A DNA stretch of 41,558 nucleotides from Candidatus Omnitrophota bacterium. GTDB taxonomy: Bacteria; Omnitrophota; Gorgyraeia; 2-01-FULL-45-10. Under the pieces are notes generated by a model that saw only the letters and a list, made by a program, of their open reading frames with translations, made no database searches and was not told where the DNA came from. The stretch is taken from NCBI GenBank assembly GCA_016929115.1, contig JAFGJL010000031.1, positions 1 to 41,558 on the forward strand, written 5' to 3'. The position numbers and the translations under genes were made by a program. Numbering within the stretch: position 1 is the first letter of the stretch; each line of letters begins with the position of its first letter. Shown here one piece after another: positions 1 through 12,777 of this stretch.

Positions 1-3299
<3,299 letters not shown>

Positions 3300-3304
3300 G
3301 CGTT

Positions 3305-4399
3305 TTACCCGACCTGCATCGGCAGGACCACGTAGACGTACTCATCGCCGATCCTCATCGCGCCCGCCTTCTCCGCGTCCGTCAGCTCGAATTGCACCGT
3401 CTCCTGGTCCACGTTCTTTAGCACGTCGATAAGGTAGTCGGGGTTGAACCCGATCGAGAGCTCCTTACCTTTATATTCGACACCCAGCTCCTCGCGCGCT
3501 TCCCCTAAGTAGGGGGTGCTTTTCGACATGATCAGTTTGTCGCGGCTTAAGTCCATTTTTATAGCGAGAGATTCGGCGTTTGTGAAAAGCGCTACGCGCC
3601 TTGCGGCGGCAAGCATCTTTTCACGCGAGACCGACATCTTTTCTTTCACCTCTTTTGGTATGACCTGCTCATAAGGCGGGAATTCGCCGTCGATCAGGCG
3701 CGCCGCCATCTTGGTCGCCCCAACGTCAAACAGGACCTGGTTGTCGGTGAAAAATATCTTCACTTCGCCGTCGCCGGTCAACAATTTGGAAAGCTCGTTT
3801 ATGGCCTTAGCCGGCACGATGAACTTTCTCTCTTGGTTCTTTGGGAATTGCATTTTGCGCTCCGCCATCGCCAACCTTCTCCCGTCCGTTGCCACAAGCC
3901 GCAGATACGACGGTTTTATAATAAAAAGGATGCCGTTCAGCGTGTAGCGCGTTTCATCATGGCTCATCGCGAAACTTGTCATATCCAGCATTTTTTTGAG
4001 TGTTTTTTGCTCTATCGCCAGACCATCCTTGTCTTTAAACTCCGGGATTTGTGGAAATTCATCTTTTGGGAGGCCCATGATCTTAAAGACACATTGTTGG
4101 CATTCCATGTGTATTAGGTTGTTCTTTTTTACCGAAACCATGATGTCGGTATCCGGCAATTCTTTTATGATGTCGAAGAATTTTTTCGCCGGTATCGTAA
4201 CCGAGCCTGTCAATTGCGGTTTTATTGATTCAGTTGATATGATCCCAAGGTCAAGATTGGTGGCCACAAAAACAATGTTATTATCTTTCGCCTCTATAAG
4301 TATGTTTGATAATATAGGGAGTGTGCTTTTTGGGTTTATGGCGTTCTGGACTATTTGAGTGCGTTTTAATAAAACATCTTTACTCACATTAAATTTCAT
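3305..4399 (-). CDS. dnaN: DNA polymerase III beta clamp
   Basis: 364 aa, MKFNVSKDVLLKRTQIVQNAINPKSTLPILSNILIEA..., C-terminal YVYVVLPMQVG; located next to dnaA. Confidence 0.96.
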   Translation of the reverse strand: MKFNVSKDVLLKRTQIVQNAINPKSTLPILSNILIEAKDNNIVFVATNLDLGIISTESIKPQLTGSVTIPAKKFFDIIKELPDTDIMVSVKKNNLIHMECQQCVFKIMGLPKDEFPQIPEFKDKDGLAIEQKTLKKMLDMTSFAMSHDETRYTLNGILFIIKPSYLRLVATDGRRLAMAERKMQFPKNQERKFIVPAKAINELSKLLTGDGEVKIFFTDNQVLFDVGATKMAARLIDGEFPPYEQVIPKEVKEKMSVSREKMLAAARRVALFTNAESLAIKMDLSRDKLIMSKSTPYLGEAREELGVEYKGKELSIGFNPDYLIDVLKNVDQETVQFELTDAEKAGAMRIGDEYVYVVLPMQVG

Positions 4400-4502
4400 T
4401 TTTTTCCTCTTCTTCTTTTAATTATTTAAAAATAGTAGCAGTCTCAGTAATAATTGTTGATATGTTGATAAACACCTAACTTCAACATGACCAATGTGTT
4501 GT

Positions 4503-4511
4503 GTATCCACA
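4503..4511 (+). promoter_or_regulatory. DnaA-box-like site GTATCCACA (dnaA-dnaN interval)
   Basis: 8/9 match to TTATCCACA; further TTATCAACA at 4570-4578 in the dnaA 3' end. Confidence 0.4.
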
Positions 4512-4544
4512 AAAAAAACCGCGCCCTATCCGGATATCAACAAC

Positions 4545-5927
4545 CTATCCCTTAATACTTTGGATAAGTTTATCAACAACCTCTTTAAACCCCTTTTTCG
4601 TCTTTAGGTCGGTCTCTATCTTCTCAAAAGCGTGCATAACCGTGGTGTGGTCACGCCCGCCGAATTGATAGCCTATCTCAGGCAAAGAGCAGTCTGTGAG
4701 CTGCCGCGCGAGATACATCGCGAGCTGGCGCGGGTAGGCGATCGCTTTTGAGCGCTTCTTCACCTTCATATCAGAAAGCTTGATATCGAAATACTCGCTC
4801 ACCTTCTTTTGTATAAGGTCGATCGAGACCTTCTTCTCACCCTCGATGATCATGTCTTTCAATACTTCCTTCGCGAGATCGGCTGATACGTCCTTACCGA
4901 TGAGCTTTGCGTAGGCGACGACGCGGATGAGCGCGCCTTCGAGCTCACGGATGTTCGTCCTGATCTTCTCCCCTAAAAAATACAGGACGTCGTCGGGCAG
5001 CGTGATCGTATCGCGCTCAGACTTCTTTTTCAGGATCGCGATCCTCGTCTCAAAGTCGGGCGGCTGGATGTCGGTGACTATGCCGTAAAGAAAACGCGAG
5101 ACGAGCCTTTCCTCAAGCCCGGGTATGTCCTTCGGCGGACGGTCGCTTGAGACGACGATCTGTTTGTGCGCGTCATAAAGGGCGTTAAATGTGTGGAAGA
5201 ACTCTTCCTGCGTCGATTCCTTGCCGGCGATGAAATGGACGTCGTCTATGAGAAGGATGTCGACGTTCCGGTACCTTTCCCTGAACTTTGCCATCGTCCT
5301 GTTCTGGATGGCGCCGATGAGCTGGTTGGTGAACTCCTCGCTCGAGATGTAGAGTATCTTGTAGCGCGGGAATTTCTGGAGGATCTTCTGGCCGATGGCG
5401 TGCATGAGGTGCGTCTTGCCGAGGCCCGTGCCGCCGTAGATGAAGAGCGGGTTATAGACTTTCGACGGCGAGTCACAGACGGCGAGCGAGGCGGCGTGCG
5501 CGAAGCGGTTGGACGGCCCGACGACGAAAGAGTCGAACGTGTAGCGCAGGTTCAGGCCGATCTCTTTTCCCGCGTCCGCCTTGTCCTTTGAAAAAGGCCA
5601 GAACGACCGCGCCTCTTTCTTCGTCTCCTCGGCGGGCCCCTTTGGCGCGGAATCTCCGCCGCTTGCGTCATGCAGCACGAACTCGATCGAGAGGTCCTTG
5701 CCGAATGCCTTCGACACGCCGTGGTGGAGGTTCGTCATGTAGCGCTCGAGCAGCCAGCCCTTGAAGAATTTGTTCGGCACCTCAAGCGTGATCGTATCCG
5801 GAGATGCCGATACGAAGCGTATGGGCGCGAACCAGATGGTAAAGGTCTGATCGTTGTCGAGCTCTTTCTTTATGATCTCCTGGGCTTTGAGCCAGGCGAC
5901 CGGCAGGTCCTGTTCCGTCACGCGCAT
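4545..5927 (-). CDS. dnaA: Chromosomal replication initiator DnaA (start probably at MRVTEQ; ORF is open to 5975)
   Basis: Walker A GGTGLGKTHLMHAIG, Walker B ILLIDDVHFIAGKESTQEEFFHTFN, domain IV GGRDHTTVMHAFEKIE. Confidence 0.97.
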   Translation of the reverse strand: MRVTEQDLPVAWLKAQEIIKKELDNDQTFTIWFAPIRFVSASPDTITLEVPNKFFKGWLLERYMTNLHHGVSKAFGKDLSIEFVLHDASGGDSAPKGPAEETKKEARSFWPFSKDKADAGKEIGLNLRYTFDSFVVGPSNRFAHAASLAVCDSPSKVYNPLFIYGGTGLGKTHLMHAIGQKILQKFPRYKILYISSEEFTNQLIGAIQNRTMAKFRERYRNVDILLIDDVHFIAGKESTQEEFFHTFNALYDAHKQIVVSSDRPPKDIPGLEERLVSRFLYGIVTDIQPPDFETRIAILKKKSERDTITLPDDVLYFLGEKIRTNIRELEGALIRVVAYAKLIGKDVSADLAKEVLKDMIIEGEKKVSIDLIQKKVSEYFDIKLSDMKVKKRSKAIAYPRQLAMYLARQLTDCSLPEIGYQFGGRDHTTVMHAFEKIETDLKTKKGFKEVVDKLIQSIKG

Positions 5928-5946
5928 ATTCCTCAAAATGTCCAGA

Positions 5947-6070
5947 TTATCCACAGCTTTTCGGAGGTTTCCCAACGAAAATACAGAAGTTATTCACAAG
6001 TTATTAACAGCGTTTTTGCACGATAATTATAGTAAAGATGCAATAATATTGCAAGGAAAAACGTAAAAAG
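5947..6070. promoter_or_regulatory. Putative oriC core: DnaA-box cluster followed by an AT-rich stretch
   Basis: TTATCCACA 5947-5955, TTATTCACA 5990-5998, TTATTAACA 6001-6009, then AT-rich sequence around 6022-6066; sits between divergent dnaA and rpmH. Confidence 0.75.
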
Positions 6071-6143
6071 CCACCAAACCCGCTATGCTCGTACTGAAAA
6101 TATTCTCAAATCATCCTATGATACATCGTGTGTTGGAAAAATA

Positions 6144-6206
6144 GGAAAAATAGGGACTGCCCCAAAAACATCTATTGCACGTTGAATGGGGCTGTCCCAT
6201 TTTTCC
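6144..6206. repeat. REP/MITE-like inverted element GGAAAAATAGGGACTGCCCC...GGGGCTGTCCCATTTTTCC
   Basis: Near-perfect ~19-20 nt arms around a 24-nt loop; the GGAAAAATA unit is tandemly duplicated at 6135-6152. Confidence 0.7.
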
Positions 6207-6278
6207 TTCTCCTTCGCAAAAGACCTGACATTTTCAGTGAGAACATAGCGGGCCTGGGCTATTAACTTAAATAAGCTG

Positions 6279-6307
6279 TTGCGGCGGGAAAATCTTTGTG
6301 CTATAAT
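6279..6307 (+). promoter_or_regulatory. Sigma70-type promoter for rpmH
   Basis: TTGCGG (6279-6284), 17-bp spacer, TATAAT (6302-6307); followed by a GC-only hairpin GCGCGCGCCGGGCGCGCGC in the 5' UTR. Confidence 0.65.
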
Positions 6308-6394
6308 CAATCCCTCAAAACTTTGAGGCGCGCGCCGGGCGCGCGCGTCCGGTATATTTTCCCGACGAGAAAATGGCCAGCGAAAGGAATTCAC

Positions 6395-6532
6395 ATGAAA
6401 TATACATTAAAACCGAAATCGAACCGTAAGCGCAAGAGGACACATGGGTTCAAAAAAAGGATGCGCGACCGCTGGGGAAGGGCTGTTCTGAAAAGAAGAC
6501 GGCAGAAAGGCCGCCACAAACTCACTGTGTAA
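6395..6532 (+). CDS. rpmH: 50S ribosomal protein L34
   Basis: [45 protein letters not shown]. Confidence 0.97.
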   Translation: MKYTLKPKSNRKRKRTHGFKKRMRDRWGRAVLKRRRQKGRHKLTV

Positions 6533-6556
6533 CATAACGCGCGTGTGGATCCCGCC

Positions 6557-6916
6557 ATGGCCGCAGCCGAGAGCTTTTCCAAGAAAGAGCACATCATAAA
6601 ATCGAGAGAGTTCAGGGATGTCTATACAAAAGGCGTCTCTTTTAGAAAAGGGGCGGTTATTCTGTATACCATGCCGAACGGCCTTGGCTGGAATCGGCTG
6701 GGCTTTTCGATAAGCGCAAGGAATGTCAAGCGCGCCACCCGTAGAAACAGGATAAAAAGGCTCTTTCGGGAAGCTTATAGAAGAACAAAAAGCAAGACTA
6801 ACAGTGGCCACGACATCTTTCTTATAATCAAGAAGGACGATGAGAATGTTGGGGCATACAAACAGGCTGAAAAGATTCTTTTAGGCCTGCTTAAAAAGGC
6901 CGGAATAACACAATGA
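6557..6916 (+). CDS. rnpA: Ribonuclease P protein component
   Basis: RLGFSISARNVKRATRRNRIKRLFREAYR motif; follows rpmH. Start ambiguous (6545 GTG or 6557 ATG). Confidence 0.93.
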   Translation: MAAAESFSKKEHIIKSREFRDVYTKGVSFRKGAVILYTMPNGLGWNRLGFSISARNVKRATRRNRIKRLFREAYRRTKSKTNSGHDIFLIIKKDDENVGAYKQAEKILLGLLKKAGITQ

Positions 6917-7122
6917 AGGCGCTGGTAATAGGGTTGATAAGGTTTTATCGTAATTATTTGTCATTCATGCACTTGCGTTGTTGCAGATTTTATCCTTCAT
7001 GTTCTGAATATGCTGTGGATGCAGTGGATAAGTATGGCGTTGTCCTGGGTTTATGGAAAGGCCTGAAAAGGCTTTGCAGGTGCCATCCCTTTTCCGCAGG
7101 CGGGTACGATCCTTTAATCTAG
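6913..7122 (+). CDS. yidD: Membrane protein insertion efficiency factor YidD
   Basis: RCCRFYPSCSEYAVDAVDKYGVVLGLWKGLKRLCRCHPFSAGGYDPL; 4-nt overlap with rnpA. Confidence 0.96.
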   Translation: MKALVIGLIRFYRNYLSFMHLRCCRFYPSCSEYAVDAVDKYGVVLGLWKGLKRLCRCHPFSAGGYDPLI

Positions 7123-7148
7123 AGTTTAACCTATAAAAAGGTAAAAAA

Positions 7149-8735
7149 ATGGAAAAAAGACTTATTACTGCTATTGCCCTATCAATCCTTGTAATAATAT
7201 CGTTCCAACACTTCTTTGGTACCCCTCCAACGAAAAGAGCGGCCGAACAGCCTATGACGGTAGCGCCGGTTGCGTTGCAGCCGGAGAAAGAGGCCGCACC
7301 CCAGGCCCCGGAGGAAAGACCGGTTTCCGAAGAAGAATTCACATTTGAAAGCGACAGGCTCGTCATAACCTTCTCGAACGTAGGCGGTGCGATAAAGAAG
7401 CTACAACTAAAGGATTATAAAGACGCCTCCTCCCGCGATATGCTGGTATTGGCGTCGATACGCAACCCCAAGAACTATATTCTTTCGATGAGCGATCCCT
7501 CAAATGTTTTGCCTCTCAGCTCATCTCGCTATGAACTTACGCGCAAAGATAATCAGATAATCTATACCTTAAAACTATCGGGCATAGAGGTCGTTAAAAA
7601 ATATATCATACCTAACTCTAATTACCACATAGAGTTACGTAACATTATCAAGAATGTTTCCGGCAGTCAAAAAGATATTGGTTACCAACTTATAACCGGT
7701 TCCGGGCTACAGGAAACCAATGTTACCGATAAGCGCTTTGTGGATGTGACATCATTCATAAACGGCAAACTCGCAAAGTTCAAGCATCCCAAGAACGACA
7801 GGATAATATACCCGGGGACCGTTGAATGGACGGCGCTTCGGAGCAAATATTTTTCTATCATTGTAAAACCATTTGCGCCGACACAGAACGAGTTCTACAG
7901 CGCCGACCGGTCAGGGATGCTCACCTCGGGAATGACGATCCAGGACGTCTCGATGCCACCGGACTCTTTTGTCGATCAAAGGTTCATACTTTACACCGGG
8001 CCGAATGACCCGTCAGTGCTGGCGGCCGGCGGATACGGGCTTGAAGAGTCGATAACCTACGGATTTTTCGGCGAGATAAGCAAGGCCATGCTTTGGGTCA
8101 TGAAGTTCTTCTATCGTATAGTCCGCAGCTGGGGCCTCTCCATCATCCTTCTGGCGGTATTCCTAAACCTACTCCTCTTCCCACTAACGATAAAGAGCAT
8201 GAAGTCGATGCAGAAGATGCAGGCGCTTCACCCTCAAATGGAAAAGCTGAAGGCCCAATTTAAGGACAATCCACAAAAGCTCAATAAAGAGATCATGGAG
8301 CTTTATAAGAAATACAAGATAAACCCATTAAGTGGATGCCTACCGCTGATTCTGCAGATGCCGGTCTTCATAGCGCTCTATCAGGCGCTTATGCGCGCCA
8401 TAGAGCTTCGCGGCAATTCCTTTTTATGGATATCAGATCTTTCTATGCCCGATGCCGTGTCGATACCGTTTAAGCTGCCTCTCATAGGCAATACGCTCAA
8501 CGTGCTTGTAATACTTATGATAATCGCCATGGTGGTCCAGCAAAAGCTCTCGACCAAGTTTATGGGCGGCGCGGTAACCGCTGAACAGAAACAGCAGCAG
8601 AAGATCATGCTCATAATGATGCCAGTCATGTTCGGGTTCATTTTTTACAATATGCCGTCGGGTTTGGTGCTTTACTGGTTCGTGAACACGATACTTACAG
8701 TGGTCGAGCAGTACACTATTTCAAAATATTCGTAA
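7149..8735 (+). CDS. yidC: Membrane protein insertase YidC/Oxa1
   Basis: Periplasmic domain plus RSWGLSIILLAVFLNLLLFPLTIKSMKSMQKMQALHPQMEKLK and NPLSGCLPLILQMPVFIALYQ. Confidence 0.96.
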   Translation: MEKRLITAIALSILVIISFQHFFGTPPTKRAAEQPMTVAPVALQPEKEAAPQAPEERPVSEEEFTFESDRLVITFSNVGGAIKKLQLKDYKDASSRDMLVLASIRNPKNYILSMSDPSNVLPLSSSRYELTRKDNQIIYTLKLSGIEVVKKYIIPNSNYHIELRNIIKNVSGSQKDIGYQLITGSGLQETNVTDKRFVDVTSFINGKLAKFKHPKNDRIIYPGTVEWTALRSKYFSIIVKPFAPTQNEFYSADRSGMLTSGMTIQDVSMPPDSFVDQRFILYTGPNDPSVLAAGGYGLEESITYGFFGEISKAMLWVMKFFYRIVRSWGLSIILLAVFLNLLLFPLTIKSMKSMQKMQALHPQMEKLKAQFKDNPQKLNKEIMELYKKYKINPLSGCLPLILQMPVFIALYQALMRAIELRGNSFLWISDLSMPDAVSIPFKLPLIGNTLNVLVILMIIAMVVQQKLSTKFMGGAVTAEQKQQQKIMLIMMPVMFGFIFYNMPSGLVLYWFVNTILTVVEQYTISKYS

Positions 8736-8742
8736 TAAAAAC

Positions 8743-8771
8743 TTGACGATTTTCTGTTTTTAGTGTAAACT
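8743..8771 (+). promoter_or_regulatory. Promoter for parA
   Basis: TTGACG (8743-8748), 17-bp spacer, TAAACT (8766-8771). Confidence 0.5.
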
Positions 8772-8803
8772 TTGTGGAAAATAGAGTGTGCCACGCAAAA
8801 AAT

Positions 8804-8819
8804 TGTTCCCCGTGGAACA
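8804..8819. promoter_or_regulatory. parS-like site TGTTCCCCGTGGAACA
   Basis: One base off the perfect palindrome TGTTCCACGTGGAACA, a variant of the parS consensus TGTTTCACGTGAAACA; immediately upstream of parA. Confidence 0.75.
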
Positions 8820-8829
8820 CTAAGCACAA

Positions 8830-9663
8830 ATGTCTAAGATAATAGCCATCTGCAATCAAAAAGGCGGTGTTGGCAAGACGACCACCGCTACAAATCTCTC
8901 CACTTACCTTGCCCTGTCCGGCAAGAAAGTCCTCCTTATCGATATCGATCCACAAAGTAACGCCACAAGCGGCCTTGGTATAGACAAGCATAGTGTAAAG
9001 CTGAGCGTCTATGATCTGCTGATAGATGAAATAGACCCTCAGCTTGTAATACAGCCCACAGGAATAGAAAATTTCTCGCTGATACCGTCCAATCTCAATC
9101 TTACAGGCGCTGAGGTCGAGCTTGTCGGTATCATGGGCCGTGAATACCGCCTCAAAAAAGCCCTTTCCGCAGTCTCAGGCAATTACGATTTTATAATTAT
9201 AGATTGCCCTCCTTCGCTCGGGCTTTTGACCATAAACGCCCTTGCAGCAGCCAATTCGGTCCTCATCCCCATCCAATGCGAATACTATGCCCTCGAAGGA
9301 CTTAGTCAATTATCAAATACCATAGATCTTGTGAGGGAAAATATAAACGGGTCGCTCCAGATAGAAGGCGTCCTTCTTACTATGGCCGATTACAGAACGA
9401 ACCTTACCGGCGAGGTCATCCAGGAAGCCCGTAGCTTCTTTAAGGAAAAAGTCTATGGTACCGTTATCCCAAGAAATATAAGGATAACTGAATCTCCAGG
9501 ATTCGGCAAACCGATAGCTCTATATGATGCCAATTCGTTAGGAGCGCAAAAATACAGAGACTTTACAAATGAGCTGTTAGGCATAAAGAAAGAAACCATG
9601 AGTGAAGAAGGAGTTAGTGAAAACATTGAGGGTGAGTTAGTCCCGCCTAATCCAGAGTCTTAG
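8830..9663 (+). CDS. parA: Chromosome partitioning ATPase ParA/Soj
   Basis: MSKIIAICNQKGGVGKTTTATNLSTYLA deviant Walker A; IDCPPSLGLLTINALAA. Confidence 0.96.
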   Translation: MSKIIAICNQKGGVGKTTTATNLSTYLALSGKKVLLIDIDPQSNATSGLGIDKHSVKLSVYDLLIDEIDPQLVIQPTGIENFSLIPSNLNLTGAEVELVGIMGREYRLKKALSAVSGNYDFIIIDCPPSLGLLTINALAAANSVLIPIQCEYYALEGLSQLSNTIDLVRENINGSLQIEGVLLTMADYRTNLTGEVIQEARSFFKEKVYGTVIPRNIRITESPGFGKPIALYDANSLGAQKYRDFTNELLGIKKETMSEEGVSENIEGELVPPNPES

Positions 9664-9745
9664 CAACACATGTGCGGGGTCCCGCTATGAATAGTGTCTA
9701 GTCTGGTTTAAGCGGGAAAAAAGTAGAGGAAGGCGAGGTTAAATA

Positions 9746-10624
9746 ATGGAAAAGAAAGCATTGGGCAAAGGACTGAGTGCGTTAATTCCACAAAAGGAAG
9801 TAAGCATAGAAAACAGCGCGGGGCAGGAAAAGGTTTTGGATCTGGCCATTTCCAAGATAAAGACGAACAAATACCAACCGCGTTTTGATTTCAATGAAGA
9901 GAAGCTTTCTGACCTGGTCAATTCCATCAAGGAGAAAGGGATAGTCCAGCCCGTTCTGGTCAGGGCCGCGCAGGAAGGCTATGAGCTGATCGCGGGCGAG
10001 CGCCGCCTGCGCGCGGCGAAAAAGGTGGGCCTCGAGTCGATACCCGCGATAATAAAGAACGTCGACGATCTCAACATGCTCGAGATATCGCTCATCGAGA
10101 ACATACAGCGTGAAGGCCTGAACCCGATCGAAGAGGCAAGGGCATTCCAGAAGTTCATTACCGATTTCCAGTTCACGCAGGAGAAGATATCCCAGGTCAT
10201 TGGCAAGGACCGCTCGACGATAGCGAATACGATCCGCCTTTTAAGCCTGCCGAAAAAGGTCCAGGATTATATTTCCCAAGGTGCGATAACTGCCGGCCAC
10301 GCCAAGGCGCTCCTGGCCCTCCCGACGGAGACGGGGCAGCTCAAGGTCTGCGAGGTCGTCATCAAGGGCAGCCTGTCGGTCAGGGAGACGGAGGATCTGG
10401 TCGCTAAGAGGACGTCTGGGTTAAAGAGAATAGCCCCTAAACAGGACCCCGACGTCGCCGAGCTCGAAAGCCAGCTACAGCGCTCGCTCGGCACGCGCGT
10501 CCGGATACTCCACGGCAAGAAGCGGGGGAGGATCCAGATCGACTACTATTCGAATGAGGACCTGAACAGGCTGCTTGATATCCTTTTGTCCAAGGCAAGC
10601 TCAACGCCCGCAAATGCGCAATAA
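9746..10624 (+). CDS. parB: Chromosome partitioning protein ParB/Spo0J
   Basis: KYQPRFDFNEEKLSDLVNSIKEKGIVQPVLVR, ELIAGERRLRAAKKVGL, IENIQREGLNPIEEARAF. Confidence 0.96.
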   Translation: MEKKALGKGLSALIPQKEVSIENSAGQEKVLDLAISKIKTNKYQPRFDFNEEKLSDLVNSIKEKGIVQPVLVRAAQEGYELIAGERRLRAAKKVGLESIPAIIKNVDDLNMLEISLIENIQREGLNPIEEARAFQKFITDFQFTQEKISQVIGKDRSTIANTIRLLSLPKKVQDYISQGAITAGHAKALLALPTETGQLKVCEVVIKGSLSVRETEDLVAKRTSGLKRIAPKQDPDVAELESQLQRSLGTRVRILHGKKRGRIQIDYYSNEDLNRLLDILLSKASSTPANAQ

Positions 10625-10647
10625 CCGCCTCTTATTATCAAAAATCC

Positions 10648-10676
10648 TTGACCGCGCAACCTTTCTTTATTATAAT
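10648..10676 (+). promoter_or_regulatory. Promoter for ndk
   Basis: TTGACC (10648-10653), 17-bp spacer, TATAAT (10671-10676). Confidence 0.65.
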
Positions 10677-10783
10677 ATCTGATTACTCTAATAATTATGT
10701 CATATAGGCGCATGCCGATGAAGGCACGCGCGCGAGGACTTATTTTTCTTTAAAGCTTTACATAACGAGTTAAAGGGGCGCGT

Positions 10784-11281
10784 ATGACACAACAGACATT
10801 GGTCCTGATAAAGCCGGACGGCCTTAAGAAGTCGCTGACAGGGAACGTATTGACACGCCTTTCGGAGACTAAGCTCGATATCGTGGCGTCAAAGATCGTC
10901 AAGGTCTCCCGCCAGCTCGCCGAGCAGCACTACTCCATGCTCAAGGACAAGCCGTTCTACGAGGATCTCTTGAAATATATCATGGGCGATTACCACAAGC
11001 GCAAAGTGATGGCGCTCGTCTACTGGGGAGAGGACGCTATCGGCAAGGTGCGGCAGATATGCGGCTCCACGAACCCGGAAGAGGCCGACCCGGTATCGAT
11101 CCGCGGAGCGTACGGCAGGATCACGACGAAGGGCGTCTACGAGAACGTCATACACGCCTCGACGAACGAGCAGGAAGCCGAGCGCGAGATAAAGTTGTGG
11201 TTCCAGCCCGAAGAGGTCATAGTCGACCTCTATCCCACCAAGACGGTTAAAAAGACCCGTGAAGAGCGTGCCTGGGCGTGA
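10784..11281 (+). CDS. ndk: Nucleoside diphosphate kinase
   Basis: QTLVLIKPDGLKKSLTGNVL; NVIHAS active-site histidine motif. Confidence 0.93.
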   Translation: MTQQTLVLIKPDGLKKSLTGNVLTRLSETKLDIVASKIVKVSRQLAEQHYSMLKDKPFYEDLLKYIMGDYHKRKVMALVYWGEDAIGKVRQICGSTNPEEADPVSIRGAYGRITTKGVYENVIHASTNEQEAEREIKLWFQPEEVIVDLYPTKTVKKTREERAWA

Positions 11282-11311
11282 CAATCCCGAATATTTAAAA
11301 AAGGACAGAGC

Positions 11312-12190
11312 ATGATCAAATCGATGACAGGGTTCGGCAGGGGCGAGGCAAAGTTCGGAAGCGGCAAGATCAAGGTCGAGATCAGGTCGATCAACCACAA
11401 ATTTCTCGACGCGAGCCTGAAGCTTCCCGAGAGCATCATACCCTTTGAGGAGAAGATAAAGGAGGCGTTGCAGAAGAGAGTCCGGCGCGGCAAGATCAAC
11501 CTGGCGGTCAATTACGACGGCGTCGTCGCGCGCGACGAGGGCATCGCGATAAACAAGCCGTTGGCAAAAAGGTATTGCGACGAGCTGCGGAAGCTTAAAA
11601 ACTCCCTTGGCTTAAAAGAGGATGTCGGCATAAAAGAGATCCTCGGCCTGCCGGGGGTCCTTAACGCGCGCTCGAACGAGAGGGATATCTCGCATCTGTG
11701 GGCGAGGACGAAGGACGCTATCGACGAGGCCGTGGCGCGCCTCATCGTCGAGCGGGAGAAGGAAGGCAAGGCCATCTACCGTGATCTCGACGACAGGGTG
11801 CGCAACATAGAGCGCATGGTCGCGGCCATCAAGACGCGCTCACATCTGAACGTCGGAGAATACCGGAAACGCTTCGCCGCCCGCATCAAGGACCTGACCG
11901 CCGGCCGGCAGATCGATATGGGCAGGCTCGAGATGGAGGTCGCGATCTTCGCCAAGTCCAGCGACGTCGCCGAAGAGATCACGCGGCTCAAGAGCCATCT
12001 CACCAACCTGAGACGGACGCTCACCGGCAGCGGCGAGATCGGCAAGAAGGTGGATTTTATAGCGCAGGAACTCCATCGCGAGATCAATACCGTAGGCTCC
12101 AAGGCGAGCGATTTCAAGATATCGAAGAACGTCATCGAGATAAAAAGCGAGATAGAGAAGATCCGCGAGCAGGCAAAGAACATCGAATGA
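11312..12190 (+). CDS. yicC: YicC family endoribonuclease-like protein
   Basis: MIKSMTGFGRGEAKFGSGKIKVEIRSINHKFLDASLKLP and C-terminal VDFIAQELHREINTVGSKASD. Confidence 0.94.
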   Translation: MIKSMTGFGRGEAKFGSGKIKVEIRSINHKFLDASLKLPESIIPFEEKIKEALQKRVRRGKINLAVNYDGVVARDEGIAINKPLAKRYCDELRKLKNSLGLKEDVGIKEILGLPGVLNARSNERDISHLWARTKDAIDEAVARLIVEREKEGKAIYRDLDDRVRNIERMVAAIKTRSHLNVGEYRKRFAARIKDLTAGRQIDMGRLEMEVAIFAKSSDVAEEITRLKSHLTNLRRTLTGSGEIGKKVDFIAQELHREINTVGSKASDFKISKNVIEIKSEIEKIREQAKNIE

Positions 12191-12765
12191 CCACGCGTGC
12201 CGCAAAAAGAGGGAAGCTCTTCGTCGTGTCGGCGCCGTCGGGCGCCGGGAAGTCGACGCTCTGCGAGCGGCTCCTTAACGACGACCTCGGGCTTGTCCGT
12301 TCGCTTTCAGTGACGACGCGGCCGCCGCGCGGGGGGGAGAAAGAGGGCGTCGATTACCATTTCGTCTCCAAAAAAGATTTCGAGGCCATGGTAGCGCGCG
12401 ACGCGTTCCTTGAGCGCGAGGAGAATTTCGGGTATTTTTACGGCACGCCGAAGCGGCCGATCGAAGAAGCGCTCGAAAAAGGGAAGAGCGCCCTCCTGAA
12501 CATAGACGTGAAGGGCGCGATGAACGTGCGGAAGGCGTACCCGAAAGAGAGCGTGCTTATATTTATACTTCCGCCGTCGATCGAGGTGTTAAAGAAGAGG
12601 CTGGCGTCGCGTAACTCCGATACCGCCGAGACCATATCGGCGCGGCTGAAATTCGCCAGGAAAGAGATGTCTTACAAGGAAAAGTACGATTACCGTATAG
12701 TGAACGACAAGCTCGATACGGCGTATAAGGAATTGAGGGAAATCATACGCAGGGAATCGAGATAA
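12187..12765 (+). CDS. gmk: Guanylate kinase
   Basis: GKLFVVSAPSGAGKSTLCERLL; SVTTRPPRGGEKEGVDYHFVSKKDFE. Confidence 0.96.
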   Translation: MTTRAAKRGKLFVVSAPSGAGKSTLCERLLNDDLGLVRSLSVTTRPPRGGEKEGVDYHFVSKKDFEAMVARDAFLEREENFGYFYGTPKRPIEEALEKGKSALLNIDVKGAMNVRKAYPKESVLIFILPPSIEVLKKRLASRNSDTAETISARLKFARKEMSYKEKYDYRIVNDKLDTAYKELREIIRRESR

Positions 12766-12777
12766 CAGAGGAGACTT

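Noticed and set aside
7008-7032. DnaA-box-like TGTGGAT / AGTGGATAA inside yidD
   Set aside because: Inside a conserved coding sequence and isolated; likely chance.
9681-9722. CCCGCT...AGCGGGAAAAAA hairpin and TAGTGTC TAGTCTG between parA and parB
   Set aside because: Only 6-bp arms with a long loop and two weak heptads; noted as a possible degenerate member of the heptad family but not supported on its own.
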